A stretch of DNA of 64,000 nucleotides, from contig CM064870.1 in NCBI GenBank assembly GCA_032719365.1, positions 44,734,194-44,798,193 of the forward strand. The letters are read 5' to 3'. How positions within the stretch are numbered: position 1 is the first letter of the stretch; the number at the start of each line of letters is the position of its first letter. A program made the translations under genes and the position numbers. Below, one piece after another: positions 11,701 through 23,854 of this stretch. The stretch is from Prinsepia uniflora. Lineage: Eukaryota; Streptophyta; Magnoliopsida; Rosales; Rosaceae. The notes below the pieces were generated by a model. It made no database searches and was not told the origin of the DNA. It saw nothing but the letters and a program-made list of their open reading frames with translations.

Positions 11701-14700
11701 CCAACTAAAAAGTTAAATTGATAAACCTTGCAAAAATGAGAATCACGCATACCTTTTCAAGTTGCTTTCTCAAAGCATGACGCCCACTACAGAAGTAGAT
11801 TACATCCAGAAAAGGAAAGGGAAAAAAATCACTACGAAGAAGGATGAATGTATAAAATTATAATGCACATATGAAATTAAGTAACTCCAATACAAAGCAG
11901 AAACTATCCTGCATATGTCCTGCATGTATAAGTGTAACAACAGAATCCATTTCTTATTGAGCAAGTTTTTCAGACTTCAAGAATAATGAGCCCATTCTAT
12001 AGATTTTTGGCTAAACTATTTGGTACAGATAAAAACTACAACAATAAGAGGAAATGAAATTTGAGACTTGTGCCATTACAGACAAAGATTCGAGGGCATG
12101 GTAGTACAGCATTGGTCTTCATTACTACATAATATGAACTCACATTTAAAAGCTAAGGTAGTCTAGACCCACAAAGTCGTATTTGACAGTACACTGCATT
12201 TATAAGCAGTCTCACTATATTACCTATGAGACAGCCAGCTTAAAAAACCATCCTTCACTTGTGATACAGATAAAAAACAAAATTTTCAAGATTCAGTTAA
12301 CACCTCGGCCACAGAGAAGATGTAGAAATCAAGAAATCATCCTTCAATAACATGGTTATTGATTCATACAAGAAAACAAGAGTATTCAGCCCACAATTAG
12401 CATAACAGGAGACATTATACCTTAGTTTCCCGAGGACAATACCAGCTTCATTTGACCGCTCATACCCAATAACTTCAGGAGATATAATTTCATATGTACT
12501 TTTGTGCTTAAGCATTCCATCCTATATATCATATGGCCTTTTACACATACATATTAACAAATTCAATGTATAACTGAAACTATGAAAATTAGCAAAGGCA
12601 TTTAAAATTGAAAAGATGCAACAGGTAATATGGGTAATGCAGATGATAAGCCAACAAATAGAACATTCTTTCAAAACCTGATGGATACCACTTTCATGCG
12701 CAAAAGCATTAGCTCCAACGATAGCCTTGTGTGGCTGCACATGCAACCCAGTGTACTCTTCGACCTAAACAACCAAACCATTGCATAAGAAATTCCATTG
12801 GAACGACTTACGGTGATGAAGAAATAACTGGTTGAAGTTCCAAATGTAGTTAAGAAATTACCATCTTGCTTGTTACATAGATATGCCCAGTATTGATTCC
12901 GGTATAAAGCCCCCCAAGTACGTGCTCCCCCCGGCAATTTAAGGTCATGACAACCTTTTTTATATATATGACAAAGCAATGATAAGTCAAACAATATGTA
13001 ACAATGTAATACAATATAAGACAATCAATGATCCCAAGAAACATGATAAAATCATATTTAGAAAGAATATCTTAAGCTTCAGCCTCCTTTCCTAACAAAA
13101 TGTGAGTAACACAGTACTAACCAACACAGGAGAGCAGCAAAATAATCACTGAATTATTCAAACAGATCAAGACATTCATTCAAACTGTATCTACACAGAC
13201 TATGAATCTCTGTAATATTCATGAATATATTTACATATATAATCTTTATCAAAATCTTTGTAAGTTAAGGCTGGATATAAAAACAAAAAATTCAAATCAC
13301 ATGGAAAAGTAAGTTTCTAAATCCTGATTGATGGGATATCAGATCGACCTGAAGTTCAGGATATGACTACTCTAGCACAGAAAAAGACTCACCAATTTAA
13401 ACACGTGGTTAGGATCTAGAACATGTTATTATTGGAATAACCTTGATGTATCATTTCTGAACAGATAAAGCTGTCTTTGAAAAAAAAAAGGTTAGAGGGC
13501 TCGCAAGTTGCGATTAAGATGGCTCTTTGGTTGCATTTCAGGATGCAATGAATTCAGGCAAAGGGGAAAAAAGATGCTTTTAGACAAAATATCTGGTGGA
13601 AAATATTAAGGATCCAACCGAATCAGAAGAGATTGAGAATCAATCTCAATCTCCGTGATCAGCTGGCCCAAGGTCAACCAGGATTCTGTACAGATTCCTT
13701 CCTTTTGTACGTACTTAGCTAGTTTCTTTCCTTCCAAGTTAGGCCTAGTTTAGCTAGTTTATTTCCTTCCTAGTTAGGTCTAGTTCAGACCTGTATATAT
13801 CTCTTCCAATATCTTTTATGGTATCAGAGCCCTAAAAGCTCCACCGAGCAAAACCCTAGAAAAAAAAAACCCATAAACAAACCCTAATCCATGGCCGCCC
13901 AACCCACTGCCGCTGTTGCTCAAACCACTGCCGCCCCTTTCAATCCTACCCTCCCACCAACCACCGATGACCCAAACCCTAATCTACCCACCCTCATCAC
14001 CATTAATACTGCTGCACAGCTTCCGATCTAGCTCACGGCCAACAATTTTTTCCCTTGGCGTGCCCAGTTCCATGCCCACGGGTATGATTTAATGAGTTTT
14101 GTGGATGGCTCTCATCCCTGGCCCCCAGCAACAGAACCTGCGCTCCGCGCCTTCTGGTTCCGCCAGGACCAGCTTCTTCTCCACTCCATCTTGGCTTCAG
14201 TTTCCCCTCAAGTCATCACGCTCATTGCTGCCACCAGAACCTCTGCCGCTGCATGGCAACGCCTCACCCATATCTATGCAAGCAAGGCACGTGGCTGTGT
14301 GCTTGGCCTCAAGGAGAGACTTACTCTTCTTCGCCGTGGCGACCGCCCAGTCTCTGACTACCTCCAAGAGGTTCGTCTTCTCTCCAATGAGCTTGCTGCC
14401 ATTGATACCCCTCTCTCTGATGACGATTTGCTGCTCCATGTCCTCAATGGCATGGGCCCCCAATTCAAGGACATTACAGGTGCTGTCCGTTCCAGGGACA
14501 CCCCTGTGTCTTTTGAAAACTTGCATGACATGCTGGTTCAGCATGAGGAAGCCACCAATCGAAAAGCCCCTTCCGCCCCTAGTCCTCCCATAACAGCCCA
14601 GGTGTCCCAGGCTCACCGTGGCCACACTTCTAGCGGTTATTCACAGCCTTCTTCCGGCAGCCGCCACTCATACCACCAACAGGACAACCACCGCCCTTCT

Positions 14701-17700
14701 GGCCACCGCAACTCCACCAATCGCCGCTCCAACCAGCCTGGTACTGGCTATCGTGGTTTCTGTCAGCTGTGTGGTGTCCAGGGCCACACCGCCAAGCGTT
14801 GTCCCCAGCTTCCTACTCCCTTGGCTCCTCCTCCCATGGCAAACCCAGCCACCGAAGCTCACTCCAGCAGCTGGCTTCTAGACTCTGGTGCCTCACATCA
14901 TGTCACCAACACCACTCGTCATCTCTCAGATGCCCACCAGTACACTGGCCCAGATGAGATCATCATTGGTAACGGTAAGGGTCTTGGTATCTCCCACACA
15001 GGTTCAACCAACTTACCCTCTCTCGCTTCCCCTCCCTTCACTCTAAACAATGTTTTATGTGTTCCCTCCATGACTACAAATCTGATTTCCATTAAATTTT
15101 CAATCAACAAAATTGTACGTCTATTGAACCTATTTCCCACTCTTTTCATGTGAAGGATCTCAGCACGGGGGCGGTTCTCCTACAAGGCCGGAGTAGGAAT
15201 GATGTCTACGAGTGGTCCTCTGCCTCCATTCAACGGCCTCAAGCTATGGTGGGTGTGGTGGTCTCCCCTAATCTTTGGCATCGCCGTCTTGGCCACCCAA
15301 GTTCTAAAGTCCTCCAATCTGTCCTCCGTCAGTCTTCCATTAATGTAACTCCTAAGCATCTAGAAACTGTCTGTAATTCATGCCTTTGCAATAAAAGTAC
15401 AAGACTACCATTTGGTGTCTCTTCCCTAATTTCCTCTCGTCCCCTAGAACTTATTTACAGTGACGTATGGGGCCCTGCCCCTTACCTTTCCATGGACAAA
15501 AACTCATATTATGTCATCTTTGGGGACCATTTTACAAAATATACATGGCTCTATCCCCTTAAGAAAAAATCAGATGTCTTCTCCACCTTTGTGGATTTCA
15601 AAACCCTTGTTGAAAAATATTTTCAGCAACCCATCCCGTCTCTCTATACTGATGGAAGAGGTGAATTCATCAAACTAAAGCCATTCCTTGCTTCCCACGA
15701 CATCAATCACCTCCTCACCCCTCAACACAATGGGGATGCCGAAAGGCGACACCGCCACATTGTCGAAACAGGCCTTACTCTCCTTTATCAGGCCTCCCTT
15801 CCCTTGTCCTACTGAACATATGCCTTCAGGGCTGCCGTGTATCTCATAAACCGGCTGCCCACCCCCTCCTCCACTAGAAAAGTCCCTATGAAACATTCTT
15901 CCACCGACCCCCCCCCCCCCCCTATTCCCGCCTACGCACCTTTGGGTGCCTCTGTTTTCCTTGGCTCCGCACTTACAATCCCAACAAACTCCTACCCTGT
16001 TCCACACCCTGTGTCTTTCTCGGCTACTCCCTAAACCAGAGTGCCTATCTCTGTTATGATGCATCCACCCACAAATTCTATGTCTATCGTCATGTGCAGT
16101 TTGATGAGTCCTCCTTTCCTGGTTCCCCTTCCTCCTCCCAGAACCCTCCCGTCACCCAAACCTAGCTCTCCACCCTTGATCCTGTGTCTTTGGTTCCTGT
16201 TCACACTGCCACCTCACCATCAGCAGCGATCACACCACCCACCACTTCAACGGACACACCTGAGACATCCTTCCTGCACAGTCTTGCATCAGAACCTTCT
16301 CATGCTCTACTCCTGCCGCCTATCTCCACCAGACAGCCCACGGACGACACCTCACCTCAGCGGCCCAGTTCTCCTGTCCCGCACCACCCACCTCACAGCC
16401 CAGCACCCCCCTCCTTACCTACAGCCGTCGCCCTCGTCGCACCCACCAACCTTCACCACCGCCAAGACCAGTGTCGACTCACCCAATGCTCACTCACACC
16501 CAAACTGGCACAGTAAAACCTGTCCTCAGCTATGCCCTCACTGCCAACACCCAACTCCAGCCCCCCTTGGTTGAACCAACCTGTGTCTCTCAAGCCAAGA
16601 AGGACCCTAAGTGGCGGAGTGCCATGTCTGATGAGCTAAATGCCCTCATCCGCAATGGCACGTGGGATCTTGTGCCTCCAGCCCCTCACTAAAACGTGGT
16701 AGGTAACAAATGGGTTTTTCGCATCAAACGCACTCCCACTAGTGAGGTGGACAGGTTTAAGGCCCGTTTAGTGGCTAAGGAGTATCATCAATGTCCTGGA
16801 ATTGATTTTCTGGACACTTTCAACCCTGTGGTCAAGCCCACCACTATTCGGCTCATCCTCCACCTTGTTGTCACCAATGGCTGGCCGTTAAGGCAGCTAG
16901 ATGTTAACAATGCCTTCCATCATGGCACTCTACAAGAAGACGTTTACATGGACCAGCCAACTGGCTTTGTTGACACCCTTCATCCTACCTATGTATGCAA
17001 GCTACGCAAAGCACTTTATGGCCTTAAACAGGCTCCATGGGCTTGGTACAAGGGGCTTCACTCCTACCTTCTTACTCAGGGCTTTGTTAATGCCCTCTCG
17101 GATGCTTCCCTGTTCCTACTGAGGCAAGGCTCTCACACTCTGTTTTTTATGGTTTATGTGGATGATTTAATTGTCACAGGCAGCAGCTCCTAGCTCATTA
17201 ACAAGTTCTTCAAGCTCTGGCTGTCCGCTTCTCTGTCAAGGACCTCGGGACCCTACACTACTTCCTAGGTGTCGAAGTCCTCACCACTCCCTCGGGTCTA
17301 TTTCTTTCCCAGCATATATATGTCTAGGATCTACTGCACTCTGCTCAGATGGACAGTGCCAAACCCGTCTCCACTCCCCTAGATGTCTCGCTTATTCTCA
17401 CCCTAGTGGATGGTACTCCACCCGCCGATGCAACCATGTTCAAACGCCTTGTCGGCAGCCTGCAGTACCTCAATCTCACAAGACCAGACCTATCCTATGC
17501 TGTCAATAAGCTATCCCAGTTCATGCATGCCCCTACAACTCTCCATTGGCAAGCCCTCAAGCGAGTGCTGCGCTACCTCAAAGGGACCATGTTCTTTGGC
17601 CTCCACCTCCAACGTGGGACCACCAATCACCTCCATGCCAGCTCACTCCTTCAACCATCTCCATGCCTTCTCCGATGCGGATCGGGCAGGTGATCGAGCA

Positions 17701-20700
17701 GACCGCAAGTCAACCACAGCTTATCTGGTCTACCTAGGTGGAAATCTCATCTCCTGGAGTTCCAGGAAGCAGAAAGCAGTCTCCCGGTCCCCCACTGAGG
17801 CAGAATATCGCGCAGTAGCTTCCACTACTGCAGAACTGATCTGGTTTCAGTCCCTCTTGCGTGAAATTGGCCTCCCAGTTGAAGGAATTCCCACTATCTC
17901 TTGTGACAACATTGGCACCACGTTCTACTGTGCCAACCCTGCACTCCACTCTCGCATGAAGCACGTGGAGCTTGACTTTCAGTTTGTTCGTGACCATGTC
18001 ACACGTGGCCTCCTCCAAGTCTCTCATGTCACTACAGATGACTAGCTTGCAGATGCTCTCACCGAGCCGATCCCCCGACCACGTTTCCAGCTTCTACGTA
18101 CCAAGATTGGTGTCGCTGACAGCTCCACCATCTTGCAGGGGCGTATTAAGGATCCAACCGAATCAGAAGAGATTGAGAATCAATCTCAATCTCCATGATC
18201 GGTTGACCCAAGGTCAACCAAGAATCTGTACAGATTCCTTTCCTTTTGTGCATACTTAGCTAGTTTCTTTCCTTCCAAGTTAGGCCTAGTTTAGCTAGTT
18301 TATTTCCTTCCTAGTTAAGTCTAGTTCAGACCTGTATATATCTCTTCCACTACTGTACATCTAATTAATTAAGAAATACAGAAGTATTTTCCAATATCTT
18401 TTAGCAAAAGCATTAGAGAACTCAGAGGGTTTGAGGGCCTTGAAAAGATGAAAGGGAGACATATGGGATTTAGACTGGAAACATGAAAAGAATAGGATGC
18501 TAGATCATGAAAAATGATTCTGTAGAGTATTGAAGACTGGAAACATTACTCTATTTCAAAACCAACAAGCTAGAAACAAGAAAAGAACATAATGATGCAT
18601 AATGACAAATGATGCGCCAGAGTTCCGAGAGTTTGAGACACATATGTCCTGGTCCTCATTTTCTACCTTTTGTCATGAGTGCAAATTTAAGCTTCCACCT
18701 AAGGTTAAGGCTTTGGATTTGTTGGTGGTACATGGAAGGATTAACACCTGCGATTTACTCCAAAGACATAGTCTATGGTACCTTTTATGCCCACATAGGT
18801 GGTGTTCAGGGGAAAATATGGATCATATTTTCTTCTCTAGCCCTTCTTTGTGGGATTAGTTATTTAATGAGTTTAATACCTCTTGGGTACCGTGTCCCTT
18901 TGCTTGTTGAGAAGTCAAAAGTATTGGCGGTGGAAAAAGGCCAATGTAACAAGGCTTTGTACAGTGATGGCTATTATTTTGGGAAATTTGGTCAGGAACG
19001 AATCAGCAGAATTTTAGAAATGCAAGGGGATTTGAAATGGAGATGTGGGAGAAGGTCGAGTTTTGGCAGCCCTTTTGGCTTCTGTACCTCCTATTTCTCA
19101 AAAAATATCTCAGCCCCTTTAGTTTAGATTGAAAAGCTTTGGGATCATGACTAATTCTGGTTTCTTTTGATAGATATAACTAGTTGAAATATTGCTATTT
19201 CATCTTATTTTTCTGGTGGATTGCTTGTCCACTTGGTTTAGAGTTTCTCATGAACTAAATTTTCCTCATTAAAAGAAAAATGTAGTGTAAAGATGCTGAA
19301 AACAGATCATGGATCCTCATTCCTCATTCCTTGTGTTGGAACAACTCGATGTCAAAGGTACACAATTCATTTCATTGCCAAACATCTTGCTGGTGTTATT
19401 TTCCTTTAGAAAACAACATAATACCAAAGGTAGATAGATTTGACATCAGGCTCAGAAAACATACTTATTTCATAGAATGTTGAACTTTTCAGATTCAACC
19501 TTACAAAATTAAACTTAAAAGTTGATTGAGTAACTAGATCTCTCTAGATCTTCAGAGATGCCTGGAAAGTTTACTAAATAAACATCAAGTTTGAAGTGTC
19601 TCTCACATTGGTATTAATTATGTTTGGGAAGTCTGTCTATTGGTTTTAATGTTCTATTGGGAGTCTAAAGATTGAGTAACTAGATCTTTCTAGATCCTTC
19701 AGAGATACCTGGAAAGTTTACTAAATAAACATCAAGTTTGACGTCTCTCTCATTGGTATTAATTATGTTTGGGAAGTCTGTCTATTGGTTTTAATGTTCT
19801 ATTGGGAGTCTAAAGAGTCTTTCCAGCTGGTTTTAATGTTTCCATGGGGGTTAATAATTCTGTTTGGGTACTCTAAAGGGACCTTTCTAGATATGTCTTA
19901 AGGGATTACTATTGAATTATCAAAAAAAAAATTCCAATTGACAGAGAATTCAACGGGGAGAATTTACATTGTAGCATTTCCATTCTTTAAAAGTTCCTAA
20001 GGTTTTCCCTTGATTTCCCTATACAAATCTAGGCTCCAGTGATTGGGGTAATTCTAATCTAGCTGTAACATTTCACTTCCCTCTTTTGGGTTTCGTTTAC
20101 GACAGAAGTGCATAATCTTATGTTGCATAAAAAGTAAACCCTCACCTCCTCTAATGAAGCATTCCCAGCCCTTTCACCAATGCCATTGATAGTTACTTCC
20201 AGTTGTCTAGCACCTGCGCATGCCCCCTGAACATGGATCCAATGAGATGTGAGTACATTTTGTAGCCTAAATGAACACTAAAAACAAAAAAGAAAACAAA
20301 CAAAAAGAACAAAGGCATACCGCTATAGTGTTGGCAGTAGAAAGTCCAAGGTCATTTTGGCAGTGAGTTGAAATGATAACGTTGTTAATTCCAGAAGTAT
20401 TAGATTTTATGTCAGAAATCAACTGACTATATTCACTTGGCACATTATAACCCACCGTGTCAGGAATGTTCAAAGTGGTTGCCCCAGCCTTTATAACTTC
20501 ACCCAAAATCTGATACAAAAATTCCCTGTCGGATCTGGAAGAATTTGGGCCAAAAAAAAGGAAGACAGCAGTATTAAGATAAACAAGAAAATGAAATGTA
20601 TTTGGACAGGAACAAAAGGACTGAAAAGATCAATAAAATAATTAGAAATATCCATAAAAAAGGGACTATATAGTATGTGTGTGTATATATATACATATGT

Positions 20701-21599
20701 ACGATTTTTCAATAAATTTTATGTTTAAGCCATTCCAGAAACATATAAGGATGGAAGAAAGTGAGAGAACTAAAATTTCATTTTTTTTCACAAACAAACC
20801 AAGTAGGTTTGTCTATATAAACTCACAAAACTACACACAAACAGAGACAGAGAGAGGGGGAGAGAGAGTAACAAAAACCTTACCTCCCAGCATCTTCAGG
20901 GCTAAACTCGACATCATCACAACCCAAGCTCCTGGCAAACTTCACACAGTCCCTTGCAATTTCAATCACCTGCTCTTTAGTCTTCTTCAGCTTATATTCC
21001 ATATGAATGGGACTGGTCGCAATAAAAGTATGAATCCTGGACCTTTTGGAGCACTGCACGGCATCCCATGCCCTCTTAATATCTTTTTTATTGCACCGCG
21101 ACAACCCACAAATCACGGGCACATATCCGTCCTTGTCAACTGAATTTCCAACCTCCATGGCAATCATCTTCACAGCCTCAAAGTCTTCATTGGATGCAGC
21201 GGGGAACCCAGCCTCGATTATGTCAACGCCAAGTTTTGCTAGTTGTCGAGCAATGTCAAGTTTTTCTTTTGAGGTCAAGGAGGCACCAGGAGACTGCTCA
21301 CCATCGCGGAGAGTGGTGTCAAAGATGCGGACATAGTTGGGCTCAGAGATGCGGTTGGGAATGTAATCAGGGCGGTGGGTAGGCTTAGGGTTATCACTTT
21401 GGGAGCAGAGAATGCTGGGTTTGCGCTGGGGCTTAGAGATTCTGTGGAGATTCGAATTGGAAATTGGAAATGTAGGCTTGCCGTGGTTGTGAAAATTTGT
21501 GCGGAAGAGGAGTAGGGCTTGAGAGCTCTTGGAGATGTTGACTGATGAAATGGAGGGTGATGTGGTTAAGATCGTATGGTGTGAGCATACAGCTGCCAT
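8702..21599 (-). CDS. IPMS: 2-isopropylmalate synthase, 12 exons, complete
   Basis: This enzyme condenses acetyl-CoA with 2-oxoisovalerate in plastids, the committed step of leucine synthesis. Exons on the minus strand are 21599-20884, 20534-20321, 20226-20146, 12954-12862, 12764-12678, 12521-12421, 11786-11753, 11661-11587, 10703-10620, 10542-10408, 9121-8976 and 8834-8702. All junctions are GT/AG and all phases agree, giving 1899 nt or 632 residues, the usual length for plant IPMS. Residues 1 to about 60 are Ser/Thr-rich and poor in acids, as in a chloroplast transit peptide. The HMGL-like catalytic domain carries DTTLRDGEQSPGASL (94-108) and HCQND (296-300), which supply metal and substrate ligands. 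The C-terminal LeuA regulatory domain (about 490-615) contains TCGTLALSTATVKL and GTGPVDSAYKAVD, so this is IPMS and not a MAM-type enzyme, which lacks that domain. No stop or frameshift was found. Intron 3 (12955-20145) is enlarged by transposons. IPMS1 versus IPMS2 orthology cannot be told from here. Confidence 0.95.
9227..10149. mobile_element. MITE-like element in IPMS intron 10
   Basis: The two ends of this roughly 920 bp segment are long imperfect inverted repeats of about 90 bp. The left end reads AATTGTTCTATGGTCCTTG from 9232 and the reverse complement of the right end reads AATTGTTGCTACGGTCCCTG; both continue with GAATTATAC and CGTCCCTG. The centre has a pyrimidine-rich block near 9490-9600. 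Long inverted ends suggest a Mutator-like non-autonomous element. I could not define a target duplication. It lies wholly inside the 1286 bp intron 9122-10407. Confidence 0.65.
13604..13818 (+). repeat. Copia 5' LTR
   Basis: The 215 bp copy begins TATTAAGGATCCAACCG and ends ATATCTTTTA, directly before the primer-binding site. It lacks about 45 bp present in the 3' LTR; the gap lies between two copies of TTCCA, which suggests a short-direct-repeat deletion. Confidence 0.85.
13819..13831 (+). other. Copia primer-binding site (initiator Met tRNA)
   Basis: TGGTATCAGAGCC directly follows the 5' LTR and matches the 3' end complement of plant initiator Met tRNA used by most copia elements. Confidence 0.85.
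13891..18140 (+). pseudogene. Copia gag-pol polyprotein, broken
   Basis: The frame opens at ATG 13891 and meets a TAG at codon 47 (14029). It then runs in the same frame through gag, a CX2CX4HX4C zinc knuckle (CQLCGVQGHTAKRC, near 14762) and protease motif LLDSGASHH (near 14875) to a frameshift near 15100. Integrase continues in another frame with the HHCC finger (LWHRRLGH, then CNSCLC), DVWGP, YTDGRGEF and the third acidic residue in NGDAERRHR, then a stop at 15813. After further frameshifts, the reverse transcriptase (16696-17193) carries YVDD near 17155. RNase H (17660-18045) includes DADRAGDRADRKST. Additional stops lie near 16690 and 17191. The many lesions show an old, dead copy. Confidence 0.9.
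18144..18403 (+). repeat. Copia 3' LTR
   Basis: The 260 bp copy starts TATTAAGGATCCAACCG directly after a purine-rich tract (GCAGGGGCG) and ends ATATCTTTTA. It retains the segment with CTACTGTACATCTAATTAATT that is missing from the 5' LTR. Confidence 0.85.
18602..19281 (+). pseudogene. LINE (plant L1-type) 3' fragment
   Basis: Frameshifted reading recovers the zinc-binding module that follows reverse transcriptase in plant LINEs: PPKVKA...LVVHGRINTCDLLQRH, then HRWCSGENMDHIFF and a C-terminal piece with an acidic-aromatic MWEKVEFW motif. The order and spacing fit the zf-RVT region and C-terminus. It ends in a short AT-rich tail (AAAAGAAAAA near 19275), as expected for a 5'-truncated insertion. 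It lies in IPMS intron 3, on the strand opposite to the gene. Confidence 0.7.
19524..19814. repeat. 146 bp tandem duplication in intron 3
   Basis: Two head-to-tail copies (19524-19669 and 19670-19814) both start GATTGAGTAACTAGATC and end GGGAGTCTAAA. They differ by about ten small changes. A third, degraded piece (TTTTAATGTT, GGGTACTCTAAAG) follows to about 19880. Confidence 0.85.
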
Positions 21600-21800
21600 G
21601 TTTGCTGAAAGTGAAATGATACCGTGAACAAGAGGATAGCAACAATAGCCTCAATAGGAACCCCTTTGACCACCGTTCTCGGACACCAAATTCTTCTGGT
21701 GCTCGTCTCTCGTGTGTAACCGGTAGTCCTCGAAATAATCCCTGAAGCACGTAAGGTCTGCAAAAAAATTTGAGGTGTTCTGGGAGACTCAGCTTTATGA

Positions 21801-21813
21801 CATATTATAAAGC
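21801..21813 (-). promoter_or_regulatory. Candidate IPMS TATA box
   Basis: On the minus strand this reads GCTTTATAATATG and sits about 200 bp upstream of the IPMS start codon, which would put transcription start near 21770 with a 5' UTR of about 170 nt. No transcript evidence is available; this is position and motif only. Confidence 0.35.
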
Positions 21814-22019
21814 ACCATCACATCACATACAAATTAATCCAGCCGATTCCCAAAATAAAACTATAATCACATATGTAAAAATGATTTAACATACGATTTC
21901 TAAGAAAATGAACTTTAATATTCTTCGAAATCCAAGCAAACTGCAGAGAAAATCGCATACAAGTAGATGGACTTCTGCACATGTACTACAAAGATTTCAC
22001 ACAAAATGCCATAGTTGGC

Positions 22020-22990
22020 AGCATGTATTGGGGGTAGCCCACGTCATTGGGGCGGGTCGAGTAAGCTCGGCCGAAATTTTTTGGAATTGGACTGGGCTTA
22101 TTAAATAATTTTTTAATTTACGGGCCGAGTCGACCGGCTTACTTACATATATAAAAATTCTTGGGCTTTATCAGACTAGACTTTATCGGGTTTTTCGGGT
22201 CGGGCCTATTAAGCCCACTTGAGCCGAGTTTACGTGGATTTTTGCAATAAACTATTTATCAAATTTTAAAGTTACAAAAAAATATATGAATATGAAAATA
22301 AATATTAATAATGAAAATAAAAATACACAAGGGTGCAAAAACGTGGCCTCGTTAAAACCTTACCTTAAAAACCCTAACAAAACTGTTCAAGAGTACCCAA
22401 CTAGAGAGAAGAATGGGAAGTGAAAGTAAGCATAAAGGGAAGAATGAGGTTGAGAGATAAGAGAGATTGTGTTGAGTGAGTGTGAGTTTATAAGATATTG
22501 AGATATGAGTTTTGAACTTTGAGAGTTGGGAGAGAGATAATACAATTAGTGAGGAGAATCGGAACGTGGAAAGGGTTAGAGTTGAGTGAAATTTATTTAA
22601 GTAGGTGGACATAGGGTTAGCTGGTTAGGGTTTGTATTGGGTATTCGTCATTGAGTTTTCTAAAATAAATTAGGTGACTTAGGGTTTAGATTTGGATTTG
22701 GGCTGAAATATTAATATTAAAAATGAGTTAGATATTAATTCTTAAATAATAAGAATTTTATATATTCGGGCTTATGGGCCGGGTTTATATGGCGGGTCTA
22801 GCTGAGCATACCGGGTTTTATCGGGCTCGGACCTATCGGGTTTGAACACCATAAGCCCAAGCCCAAGCCCAACCCGCTAACTCTCGGGTTGGGCCGACCC
22901 ACGACCCATAATGGGTCGGGCCGGACTTTTGTCCACAGGGCCTATCGGACCTCCCTAAACCCATGAGTTTTTGGGCCAAATGATGAGGGC
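22020..22990. repeat. Dispersed repeat with GGGTCGGG/GGGCC ends
   Basis: GC-rich ends with GGGCGGGTCGAG, GGGTCGGGCC, CGGGTTGGGCCGACCC and similar motifs enclose an AT-rich centre (22230-22760). The arrangement resembles a non-autonomous DNA transposon with subterminal repeats, but I could not fix exact inverted ends or a target duplication. It lies within 500 bp of the IPMS start codon and might influence its promoter. Confidence 0.4.
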
Positions 22991-23079
22991 TAATTAGGGG
23001 CAGTGGAAAACTAAATCTGGCAGTATATTATTGGAAAAATATTGTCAACTAATTTGTGTATGTGAAAACGCATAGCGTC

Positions 23080-23854
23080 TGTTTGGATAAAGAAAAATAA
23101 CTAGTGATTTGATAAAAAGTAAGAATTTTAAAATTTATATGCATCAATTTCTTTGTTTGTATAATTTAAAAATAAAAAAAATAGAAATAAGGAATTTGGA
23201 TGTCTCAAATGATGAGTTGAAATGATGTCTCAAGAGACAAAATTTTCCAAATGATGAGTTGAAACAAATGAAATTTTAATTTCCATAATTTTTAACATTG
23301 ATATCCAAACATTAGAATTTACAATATTTCGTAATTTGCAATTCCATATTTACAATTTTCTAATTTGTAAATTCTAACGTTTGGATATCAATGTTATAAA
23401 TCATGGAAATTACAATTTCATTTCTTTTAACTCATCATTTTCTTTTACTTGTTTCAACTCATCATTTGGAAAATTCTGTCCCTTAAGACATAATTTCAAC
23501 TCATCATTTGAAATCCTTAAATTCCCCCATATTTTTTTTCTCCTGAAAATTGGCCAAATTAAACAGGTCATTTGGTGTCAGTTTTTCTTCGTTTGGAAAA
23601 CTGAGTTAGAATTTGGCAAATTTTCAGAGGAAAATATGGGGGATTTGAGGATCTCAAATGATGAGTTGAAATTATGTCTCAATGGATAGAATTTTTCAAG
23701 TGATGAGTTGAAATAAGTGAAATTATAATTTCCATAAATTTTTAAAATTGATATCCAAAGATTAGAATTTACAAATCAATAAATTGTAAATATGGAATTG
23801 CAAATTATGAAATTTTGTAAATTCTCATTAACTTAGAAATCCTTTATCCAAACA
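23080..23854. mobile_element. Foldback MITE-like element
   Basis: The ends are inverted repeats, TGTTTGGATAAAG at 23080 and CTTTATCCAAACA ending at 23854. The interior holds three copies of an AT-rich block containing AAATGATGAGTTGAAA and TTGATATCCAAA: one forward (about 23200-23300), one inverted (about 23380-23510) and one forward (about 23650-23770). A second inverted pair carries CCCCCATATT (23523) and AATATGGGGG (23633). The whole could fold into more than one alternative long hairpin. Confidence 0.7.

Larger units (their letters stand above)
13604..18403 (+). mobile_element. Degenerate Ty1-copia retrotransposon in IPMS intron 3
   Basis: A 4.8 kb element with LTRs at 13604-13818 and 18144-18403, a Met-initiator tRNA primer-binding site and gag-protease-integrase-RT-RNase H order, which defines copia. 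It lies antisense to IPMS inside intron 3. Flanking pentamers are GAAAA (13599-13603) and GCAAA (18404-18408), consistent with a 5 bp target duplication with one change. Both LTRs begin TATTAAGG, not the usual TG, so the source copy probably already had the altered end. The coding region has several stops and frameshifts and cannot be autonomous. Confidence 0.9.
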
